Shown here piece by piece: positions 31,911 through 38,013 of a stretch of DNA of 38,013 bases. Both the position numbers and the translations under genes were made by a program. Each line of letters opens with the position of its first letter. The stretch's first letter is position 1. Source of the DNA: Candidatus Omnitrophota bacterium (lineage in GTDB: Bacteria > Omnitrophota > Gorgyraeia > Gygaellales > Profunditerraquicolaceae); contig JAQTQJ010000016.1 in NCBI GenBank assembly GCA_028712255.1, positions 1-38,013 on the forward strand. The letters are read 5' to 3'. The notes below the pieces were generated by a model that saw only the letters and a list, made by a program, of their open reading frames with translations, did no database searches and was not told where the DNA came from.

Positions 31911-33146
31911 TTAATTGCCATGTTCTACGCCATACTTCCTCAGGCGTTCTTCAGTCTTAAATTGCCTGCAACCAACGCAAAAAATAGGAACTTTCCCTTG
32001 CGGGTTAACTATTGTCTTACGGAAATTATTATATTTTTTAGAGTTCCAAATATCTTTAAAGGAATTTTTAAATACGTTACCAAATGAATGCTGCCTTAGA
32101 AAAGGACGCTGATTTGACATTAAAACTTGACAGCAAGGAAGTACATAGCCTTCCATCATTAAATAAGGCTCCATCCAATAATAACATTTCTCTAGAGACG
32201 GGTTAAATTTCTCAATTGTATGCTCAAACCTGAAGTAAACTCCCTTATTCATGCGTTTCTTGATCTCCGCTATGAGTCCTTCATTAAGCGTAGAAACGTA
32301 AAATTGTTTAATTGAATCAAAATAGAGTAAGCCGGTAAAATTTATAGTTGTCAGTTCGAAGTCTTTCTTGCTGCCTAGACTATTAATCAAATCTATAAAA
32401 CCAGGGATCTCCTTAACGTTATCTTTAATAATTACGTACCTGAAATGTAACTCCGGCTTATGCAGCTTAAGAGCCCGCTTCCGCTCAATGATATATCGGA
32501 TATTATCAACGACCTTGTCAAAAGAACATCCCTGCTTTATCTTTTCATAAGTATCCTTGCTGGAGCCATCCATAGAAACATATAAACCTTTTACCAGATG
32601 GATCAATTCATCGAGTTCTGCATGACTAAGATCGCTTAAATGATCGACCAGATATATGGCTGTTTTATACCTATCCTTAAGGTACCGCAACATCTTCCAG
32701 TAATCTTTATTGAGAAAGGCTGATCCTTCTCCGGTCATATTGACCCAGCGGACATTCGGGAATTGGTCAACAGTATACTTAAACTCATCAAAGGTTAAGT
32801 GTCTTCTTACCTGGCTCCCCTTTTCCCAATGAATATTCTCACAAAAAACACATTTCTTATCACAAATCGTCGTAGTCTCTATTTCAAAATACCGCGGAAC
32901 AGGGGCAAGGCCGGGAAAACGAGTATATATTTTGTCTAAACCAAAACGATAGAGCATCTGTAAAGCCCCTTCCCCTCCGGGGACATAGTATATCGTATAT
33001 AACAAATTAAATGCCTCCTTAAATCTTCCGGCTAAGATATATCCCAAAACGTCGCGATGGGTAAATATAAGCTTACCGAGCTTGTTCTTAATTAAATATA
33101 TATTCCCCATAATCATCCGATTAACTGTATTTATATCGTATTCCAT
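31911..33146 (-). CDS. Radical SAM/SPASM domain protein
   Basis: A 411-residue radical-SAM protein. After an 80-residue N-terminal extension comes YFEIETTTICDKKCVFC (C95, C99, C102). NMTGEGSAF (136-144) is the SAM-binding strand, and the C-terminal SPASM region has C321, C338, C339, C390 and C393 (EGYVLPCCQ, FGNVFKNSFKDIWNS, FCVGC) for auxiliary 4Fe-4S clusters. SPASM enzymes include dehydrogenases acting on peptides and on aminoglycoside or glycan hydroxyls. Its start shares one base with the GT4 stop (TGATG), so it is co-translated between two glycosyltransferases; oxidation or epimerisation of a sugar is a reasonable guess. No candidate precursor peptide is visible nearby. Confidence 0.9.
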   Translation of the reverse strand: MEYDINTVNRMIMGNIYLIKNKLGKLIFTHRDVLGYILAGRFKEAFNLLYTIYYVPGGEGALQMLYRFGLDKIYTRFPGLAPVPRYFEIETTTICDKKCVFCENIHWEKGSQVRRHLTFDEFKYTVDQFPNVRWVNMTGEGSAFLNKDYWKMLRYLKDRYKTAIYLVDHLSDLSHAELDELIHLVKGLYVSMDGSSKDTYEKIKQGCSFDKVVDNIRYIIERKRALKLHKPELHFRYVIIKDNVKEIPGFIDLINSLGSKKDFELTTINFTGLLYFDSIKQFYVSTLNEGLIAEIKKRMNKGVYFRFEHTIEKFNPSLEKCYYWMEPYLMMEGYVLPCCQVLMSNQRPFLRQHSFGNVFKNSFKDIWNSKKYNNFRKTIVNPQGKVPIFCVGCRQFKTEERLRKYGVEHGN

Positions 33147-34423
33147 CAGTTATTCTCCTTTAAAGAAGATAAATAAACTTTTTCCAAAGAATCAAAAACG
33201 TCATCGCTTATGGATATTTTTTTAATAGCGTCAGAAATCCCATCTGCAATACGCCCCGAAGAATCACTACTTTTCAATAAGCTAACCATGCCTTTTGCAA
33301 AGGCATGAGCATTATCAAAGTCAACCAAAATACCATCTATGCCGTCCCGCACAAATTCAGGGATACTGCCAATCCTGCTGGCTACAATTTGCTTATGTAA
33401 AAGTTTAGATTCGATAAGAATTACTGGCCCAAACTCACTATACCACTGTTCCGGCACAACGACGAGATCGACATCTTTTATCAAATCAAGCACAAAATCA
33501 TTGTCCCTATGGCCCAAGAAATCCACGTAGTCGCAAAGCGAGCATTCATTAATTAATCTGTTGATACTATCCACGAATTTCCCCCTTCCCTTGCCAACGA
33601 CTAACAGTTTGGAATTGGGAATTTCTTTAACGACATCTTTCATCGCGGCTATAATTATATGCAGTCCTTTATGTCTTATCAGCGAACCGACAAATAAGAT
33701 TCTTTTATTTGCATCCTTGCCTTTTCTAGGGCAATTCCCGCCAGCAGTACTTTCGAAATGGTAATGATAAATTACCTCAATCTTATCCTGAGAATAACCG
33801 TAATTTACCAGCCTGTTCTTGGAAGTTTCGGAGAAAGTGATAATTTTACTGGATTTATTCATAAAAAAATCAACCGTATGTTTCCTGATAATACATAAAA
33901 AACTCTTCAGGCTCTTAGGGATCAATTTGTCAACAAATTTCACTACGCCCCGGTCAGATAAAGAAAAACAATCGCTACAATGTTCCCCCTGATTATAATT
34001 ACATAACTGGCCATTTGGCCTCAATAGCAGATTCCTGGGGCAAAGTATATAATAATCAAGTACTGTATAAAAGAATGGAATCCTTAAGATCCAGCTGCCA
34101 ATCGCTGCCGGGAAAAATAAAAGTTTGCTGTGTATATGCACAACATCCGGTCTGATTTTAAGCAATATATTTATGGTGCTAAAAATAGCTGCTATATCTA
34201 ATATGAAGTTTTTACCGATGAATTGCAACCTATAAAAAAAGCATTTAATAAAAAATATATTATCAATTCTACTCTTTTTGGTATTTCTATCTTTTAAAGT
34301 AATAAAAATGACCTTATGTCCTCTTTTACTCAGTAGCTCACCCGTTTTCCAGCATACTAGTTCGGCACCGCTCCAGGTATCGTGTATATGCGGCAAATAA
34401 TCGGAAACAAGGCATATTTTCAT
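33146..34423 (-). CDS. Family 4 glycosyltransferase (GT-B)
   Basis: A 425-residue GT4 enzyme. MKICLVSDYLPHIHDTWSGAE is the classic N-terminal Rossmann start, RPDVVHIHSKL and FYTVLDYYILCP follow, with a cysteine cluster (about C128, C141, C149, C152) seen in many GT4 proteins. The donor half has LFVGSLIRHKGLHIIIAA, then PEQWYSEFGPVILIES with the EX7E pair E330 and E338, then GSIPEFVRDGIDGILVD. I start at ATG 34423, 4 nt after the nucleotidyltransferase stop; the longer frame would need a TTG at 34441. Acts in the cytoplasm on a lipid-linked acceptor; donor unknown. Confidence 0.92.
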   Translation of the reverse strand: MKICLVSDYLPHIHDTWSGAELVCWKTGELLSKRGHKVIFITLKDRNTKKSRIDNIFFIKCFFYRLQFIGKNFILDIAAIFSTINILLKIRPDVVHIHSKLLFFPAAIGSWILRIPFFYTVLDYYILCPRNLLLRPNGQLCNYNQGEHCSDCFSLSDRGVVKFVDKLIPKSLKSFLCIIRKHTVDFFMNKSSKIITFSETSKNRLVNYGYSQDKIEVIYHYHFESTAGGNCPRKGKDANKRILFVGSLIRHKGLHIIIAAMKDVVKEIPNSKLLVVGKGRGKFVDSINRLINECSLCDYVDFLGHRDNDFVLDLIKDVDLVVVPEQWYSEFGPVILIESKLLHKQIVASRIGSIPEFVRDGIDGILVDFDNAHAFAKGMVSLLKSSDSSGRIADGISDAIKKISISDDVFDSLEKVYLSSLKENN

Positions 34424-34427
34424 ATTC

Positions 34428-35153
34428 CTACAGATGCGCAAAATAAGATTCTGCTTTCTTAAATTCTTCGGATGAATTTATATTAATATAATGTTCGCAT
34501 ATTTCAAAAGCCTCGACTCTTTTACCATCATCTATGGCGCACTGGATAAGATCAGGCAATTCCTTTTCTCCGCGTTTTTTGTTAACAGGGACATTTTCAA
34601 TAAAAGAGAATACCTTGGAATTGAAAATACAGTTGCCGGTACCCATTTTATTATTAAGCGGGTTCTCGGGTTTTTCGACTAAGCGGTAAATTGCATTATC
34701 CTTATTTTCATATACCGCATATGTTCTTTTAATCAAATCTTTATCTTCTACTAAAACTATCCCGCATATCCCAAATAATCCTTTGTTTTCAAACCTGCCC
34801 GGCATTTCCTTATGCCGGGGGTTTACCATAAATTCATCTCCTAGTAACAGCATGAATGAACCATCATTTATAGAATTCTTAGCGCATTCCATCGCGTGAA
34901 TTAGCCCTTTTTGCTCTGCCTGAGTCACGTATTCTATTCTACTACCTTTATAGCTATCACCGTAATTATTGATAATATCTTCTGAGCGATACCCAACAAC
35001 AACCACTATATCTTTTATCCCACTATTAATAGCAATCTCTAGGCTATACTCTATCAGAGGCCGGCCCAATACATTAAGCAGGCACTTATTAGCTGCTGCT
35101 GAAGCACCTCCCAACCGTTTACCCCTACCGCCTGCTAGAATTAAAGCTTGCAT
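34428..35153 (-). CDS. Sugar-1-phosphate nucleotidyltransferase (GlmU/RmlA-type NTP_transferase)
   Basis: A 241-residue single-domain nucleotidyltransferase. GGRGKRLG (8-15) is the NTP-binding loop (GGxGxRL), NKCLLNV (22-28) carries the lysine of the usual KPLL segment, GDEF (105-108) supplies the metal-binding aspartate, and VEKP (159-162) and GTGNCIF (171-177) contact the sugar. It lacks the left-handed helix of full GlmU and the C-terminal part of RmlA. Expected reaction: sugar-1-phosphate plus NTP to NDP-sugar plus diphosphate. Following the CDP-tyvelose-epimerase-like SDR by 1 nt, it could make CDP- or dTDP-hexose for that enzyme; the nucleotide is not readable. Confidence 0.9.
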   Translation of the reverse strand: MQALILAGGRGKRLGGASAAANKCLLNVLGRPLIEYSLEIAINSGIKDIVVVVGYRSEDIINNYGDSYKGSRIEYVTQAEQKGLIHAMECAKNSINDGSFMLLLGDEFMVNPRHKEMPGRFENKGLFGICGIVLVEDKDLIKRTYAVYENKDNAIYRLVEKPENPLNNKMGTGNCIFNSKVFSFIENVPVNKKRGEKELPDLIQCAIDDGKRVEAFEICEHYININSSEEFKKAESYFAHL

Positions 35154-35154
35154 T

Positions 35155-36186
35155 TTAATTACCGGTAAATAATTCCCTGCTATCCCGTACCCATTCTATA
35201 AGCTTTTCGAGCCCTTTTTTTACCGTAATCTTCGCCTCCCAGTGAAGTTCTTTTTTTGCTTTCGCAATATCGCAGACAAAATAGCGTAAATCGCCTAGAC
35301 GATCCTGAGCAAATCTAACTTCCGGCTCTATCCCGCTAACCTCTTTAATTAAATCTATGCACTCCAAAAGGGAAATCCTTGTTAATACTCCGCCTCCTAT
35401 ATTATAAATACCGGGCTTTTGTTCCCTATAGAAAGCATCGAATGCCTTGCATATATCAGTCGCGTAAATAATATCTCTGACTTGTTTGCCTGTGCCGTAT
35501 ATTGTCAGGGGATACCCTAAAACTGCCCTTATACAAAAGTTGGCCACCCATCCGTGATCCTCCCCCCCCAATTGCCTAACCCCATAAATCCCCGTCAGCC
35601 TAAAACTGGCGGCTTTTAATTTATAAGTATCTATAAACGCCTGAACATAATACTCGGCACTTTTTTTAGAAGCATGAAGAGGAGTCAATATGCCGGTCAT
35701 CGTAGGATAATCCTCATTTATTGCTTCAGGATTCCTAGTATATCGGGTTTTCTCTTCTTTTAATTCCGCATTAATTTTATTGCCATATACGTGGATAGAA
35801 GCACAACTGACGATTGGGACTTGTAAGCTCTTTGCCAGCTGAAGGACATTAAATGTCCCTATAACGTTTGTTGAAAAATCCAAATCAGGGTCCTCCCAGC
35901 TTATGGTCATAGCAGGTTGAGCCGCAGTATGAATTATATAATCTACGTTTTTTCCCGCTTTCCACAATTCCTTTTTATCGCGGATATCGCCCTTTGTTAA
36001 TTTCACTCCCAGCTTTTTAAGAAAATCCCAATTGTAGCTTCTAGCCTTATCCGTCACGTAGCCAATTCTATTAAGCTCATATTTAGTCATATTATCTAAA
36101 GAAATAACGCTCCATCCTTTTCTAACATAATACTCGCAAACATGAGAGCCTAAAAAACCGCAACCTCCCGTGACTAAGACTTTCAC
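35155..36186 (-). CDS. NAD-dependent epimerase, CDP-paratose 2-epimerase (tyvelose)-like SDR
   Basis: A 343-residue extended SDR. GGCGFLG (7-13) binds NAD, SCASIHVYG (127-135) carries the catalytic serine position, RLTGIYGVRQ and the GGEDHGWVANF stretch follow, and GTGKQVRDIIYATD (231-244) is typical of CDP-tyvelose-epimerase-like and UDP-glucose-4-epimerase-like enzymes. At the YxxxK site I read L170-H-A-S-K174, so the tyrosine is leucine (codon CTT); this could be a subfamily trait. The start is GTG with AGGAGG 4 nt upstream. It is followed by the nucleotidyltransferase at 1 nt spacing. Probable role: epimerisation of a nucleotide-hexose. Confidence 0.88.
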   Translation of the reverse strand: MKVLVTGGCGFLGSHVCEYYVRKGWSVISLDNMTKYELNRIGYVTDKARSYNWDFLKKLGVKLTKGDIRDKKELWKAGKNVDYIIHTAAQPAMTISWEDPDLDFSTNVIGTFNVLQLAKSLQVPIVSCASIHVYGNKINAELKEEKTRYTRNPEAINEDYPTMTGILTPLHASKKSAEYYVQAFIDTYKLKAASFRLTGIYGVRQLGGEDHGWVANFCIRAVLGYPLTIYGTGKQVRDIIYATDICKAFDAFYREQKPGIYNIGGGVLTRISLLECIDLIKEVSGIEPEVRFAQDRLGDLRYFVCDIAKAKKELHWEAKITVKKGLEKLIEWVRDSRELFTGN

Positions 36187-36190
36187 TTAA

Positions 36191-36196
36191 CCTCCT
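36191..36196 (-). promoter_or_regulatory. Ribosome binding site AGGAGG for a GTG start
   Basis: A perfect AGGAGG on the minus strand 4 nt before the GTG at 36186. It fixes GTG as the start of the epimerase, whose N-terminus MKVLVTGG begins at that codon. Confidence 0.7.
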
Positions 36197-36236
36197 CTTT
36201 AATCAGCGCTTAAAATAATCCTTAATAACAACCAGT

Positions 36237-37841
36237 TTATTTATGAATTAAGTTGTTAGAAATCCTAAACGTTATACCAAAAAGAGCCCAAAAAGGAATA
36301 CTCCAATACGGAAATTCTAGAATAACCATAAAATTAGCTATAACCAGCCAATAGAGCAACGCTCCGGAAAGAATTATGCCAATAAATGATTTATGGACTA
36401 AGAAGATACCCAGCATTTTGATAAAAATACAGAATAAGATTGCGATCAATGCTAAACCAACTATGCCCGAATAGTAAATAATACTTAAGTATGAATTATG
36501 GGGAGTAATCCAACCATCACGGGACCATTCACTGCTTCCCCAGTTTAGTATTTCTATACTTTTAGAACGCAGGGGCTTTCCAAAGCTAAAGCCAAAAATT
36601 GGTTTCTCTTCAATTAGCTCAACGAGGATATCTCTCCATATAAGCAATCTAAAGACTATATTGCCTATCTCATCATAAAAATCCCTGCCCCTGGGCAGGT
36701 CTTTTTTAAGTAGAGACTTCATTGCTTTAAAATCAACCACTTCAAGGTTAGGCATTTTTTGATCGCTCTTAACTTGCGGCCGAGGAACTAAATCAGTTTT
36801 TTCGACCTGCCCCTGCCCAATCTTAACAATATTATTCTCACTGCCGGGGCTGGCGGTAGGGGACGGAACAATGTTATTTCTATCAGGTATCTTTTTTATT
36901 GTAACCGCCAGTTTTTTATTAGCCGGCTTGACCTGGTTAGCATGATAAATCTTTGGCGCTATCTTTGCAAATCTAAACGTTTTTTCATTCTGGGACACAT
37001 AAAGGGCATCTTTTTTATACCACTCAACGATTTCACGTATTTTGATTAAGCTTCTCGCTGCATTTTTATTGCTAAAAATAGCTACGCCAGTGATTAAAAA
37101 AACTAACAATAACAACGCAACCGCTATTCTAGATTTACTCCGCAATTTCAATATTGAAAGAATCAAAATAGAAACAGTATATATACTGATTAAACTTGCG
37201 ATTAAGCAAGACCGATTAACCTGATAAATGATTTTAAACTGCGAAAAAATCAACAATACTACAATAGCTAAGAGTAAATTTTTAATCATGCCTGGCTTGA
37301 ATCCAAGCGCTAGAACAAGCATAAGCATCCAATAAATAAATAGAAAGAAGGGAAGTGTGGCGCCAGGAATTTCATAAGCCGTCACTATCAAAATTATTAA
37401 AAGCGTAGCTCTTATTTTGTGATTTCCAAAGAAACTCTCGTTATAAAAATAATACCCTAAAATTGCAAAAAAAGGATAATAAAAAATAGCGGAATGCCTA
37501 AAGGCCAGAGGCCCCCAATTAAAATAGCCATAAAGCGCCTTAAACAGCAGAAACCCGCAATAAACTAACAGCATATAACGGAACCGGGGAAACTGTAAAA
37601 ATACGAATTTCAGCTTTACCAGAAACAGTATTAAGCAAATAATTAATATAATTTCGCCAATAAATATTGGAAAATCTAAAAAAAACAGATTAATACTATT
37701 CTCAGCGAAATCGCTTCCAAAAATGGAATATAAATAACATACGCTGCCTAAAATAAAAAGAGCTATATAGTCAATTACATTACTATGCCATTTTGATCCA
37801 GACATCTTACTTAAAATAAAATCATTATTTGAATTATTCAT
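36237..37841 (-). CDS. O-antigen ligase/polymerase family membrane protein (WaaL/Wzy_C)
   Basis: A 534-residue polytopic protein with about 8 membrane spans before residue 260, a large loop, and 3 spans after 450. The Wzy_C signature is present: FRLLIWRDILVELIEEKP (397-414), then IFGFSFGKPL, then TPHNSYLSIIYYSGIVGLAL (446-465). These proteins polymerise or ligate lipid-linked glycan in the periplasm. The loop at about 261-445 is far longer than usual and contains a proline-, asparagine- and charge-rich linker (about 300-365, for example NNIVPSPTASPG). Its ATG overlaps the stop of the upstream oxidoreductase by 4 nt. Whether it acts as Wzy or as ligase cannot be decided. Confidence 0.88.
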   Translation of the reverse strand: MNNSNNDFILSKMSGSKWHSNVIDYIALFILGSVCYLYSIFGSDFAENSINLFFLDFPIFIGEIILIICLILFLVKLKFVFLQFPRFRYMLLVYCGFLLFKALYGYFNWGPLAFRHSAIFYYPFFAILGYYFYNESFFGNHKIRATLLIILIVTAYEIPGATLPFFLFIYWMLMLVLALGFKPGMIKNLLLAIVVLLIFSQFKIIYQVNRSCLIASLISIYTVSILILSILKLRSKSRIAVALLLLVFLITGVAIFSNKNAARSLIKIREIVEWYKKDALYVSQNEKTFRFAKIAPKIYHANQVKPANKKLAVTIKKIPDRNNIVPSPTASPGSENNIVKIGQGQVEKTDLVPRPQVKSDQKMPNLEVVDFKAMKSLLKKDLPRGRDFYDEIGNIVFRLLIWRDILVELIEEKPIFGFSFGKPLRSKSIEILNWGSSEWSRDGWITPHNSYLSIIYYSGIVGLALIAILFCIFIKMLGIFLVHKSFIGIILSGALLYWLVIANFMVILEFPYWSIPFWALFGITFRISNNLIHK

Positions 37842-38013
37842 AATAAACCTGATACAATACTCCTGATTGTCCTTCCTATAGCCGGCGACGCTGTCAAACC
37901 GGGGGATTCAATGCCCACTAAGTTAACAAACCCCGGGAACCCTTTATCGCTTTCATCCCGAATGATAAAATCCCGGAACCCCCCTCCCCTTGTCTGTAAT
38001 TTAGGCCTTATGC
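37838..38013 (-). CDS. FAD-dependent oxidoreductase, LhgO-like, C-terminal end only
   Basis: Only the final 57 residues are in the window; the gene enters from the high-coordinate edge. They contain GFRDFIIRDE and NLVGIESPGLTASPAIG, the C-terminal FAD-binding signature of L-2-hydroxyglutarate dehydrogenase/LhgO and related DAO-family oxidases. It ends with TGA overlapping the ATG of the O-antigen ligase gene (ATGA), so it is part of the same transcription unit. LhgO oxidises L-2-hydroxyglutarate at the membrane; in a glycan operon it may act on another hydroxy acid. Most of the protein lies outside, so function is provisional. Confidence 0.82.
   Translation of the reverse strand, partial: IRPKLQTRGGGFRDFIIRDESDKGFPGFVNLVGIESPGLTASPAIGRTIRSIVSGLL

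Noticed and set aside
31911-33146. RiPP maturation system for the SPASM radical-SAM gene
   Set aside because: No small precursor-like gene fits in the neighbouring gaps (34 nt downstream, 1-nt overlap upstream), and there is no peptidase or transporter of that type.
34424-34441. Longer start (TTG at 34441) for the GT4 gene
   Set aside because: It adds six residues before the typical MKICLVSD start and overlaps the previous gene, while an ATG stands at 34423.
1-38013. tRNA, rRNA, CRISPR array, insertion sequence or phage attachment site
   Set aside because: No cloverleaf-like sequence, direct repeat array, transposase or integrase gene was found on either strand; almost all DNA is covered by genes.

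Overview
The window is one stretch of a very large bacterial cell-surface glycan (O-antigen, capsule or exopolysaccharide type) locus. I call 37 protein genes, all on the minus strand, so transcription runs from high to low coordinates. Both ends are cut: the last codons of an FAD-dependent oxidoreductase lie at 38013-37838, and the first third of a WecG/TagA/CpsF glycosyltransferase lies at 314-1. Genes abut or overlap almost everywhere (many ATGA or 8-nt overlaps). The largest gap is 119 nt (4105-4223). I see no rRNA, tRNA, CRISPR array, insertion sequence or convincing terminator.

Organism: the DNA is AT-rich, uses the standard code and frequently shows GGAGG-type ribosome binding sites. 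The mixture of O-antigen genes with six radical-SAM enzymes (four with the layout of B12-binding family members) resembles gene content I associate with uncultivated Gram-negative-type lineages such as Omnitrophota. That is an impression from content only; no phylogenetic marker is present.

Layout in transcription order. (1) 38013-34428: FAD oxidoreductase end, O-antigen ligase/polymerase, CDP-tyvelose-epimerase-like SDR and sugar-1-phosphate nucleotidyltransferase. (2) 34423-28023: two GT4 glycosyltransferases, a SPASM radical-SAM protein, a CmoB-like methyltransferase, a GT10 fucosyltransferase-like enzyme and a GT42/DUF115-like protein. (3) 27989-24581: a nonulosonate-type module of short NeuB, NeuA-like cytidylyltransferase, class III aminotransferase and VOC protein. 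(4) 24580-20164: GT-C membrane protein, B12-type radical-SAM protein, SDR and GT2. (5) 20106-16058: a heptose-type module of inverted HldE, GmhA-like isomerase and two SDRs. (6) 16052-8889: a thiamine-diphosphate module with a split 2-oxoacid dehydrogenase E1 (alpha, beta) and a split transketolase (N, C), interleaved with an SDR, two methyltransferases and a zinc alcohol dehydrogenase. (7) 8877-1: radical-SAM fusion, Wzx flippase, an unassigned GT-B-like protein, three more radical-SAM proteins and WecG.

How they may work together (inference): modules 1, 3, 5 and 6 would make activated unusual sugars (a nucleotide hexose, a CMP-linked 2-keto-3-deoxy sugar acid, a nucleotide-heptose, and a sugar altered by C2-unit transfer). 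Methyltransferases and radical-SAM enzymes would decorate them, the many glycosyltransferases would assemble a repeat unit on a lipid carrier, Wzx would flip it, and the Wzy/WaaL-type protein would polymerise or ligate it. The most unusual parts are the two split thiamine enzymes without lipoyl partners, the short NeuB set with no NeuC, and the radical-SAM protein carrying an extra zinc ribbon and Rossmann-like domain.
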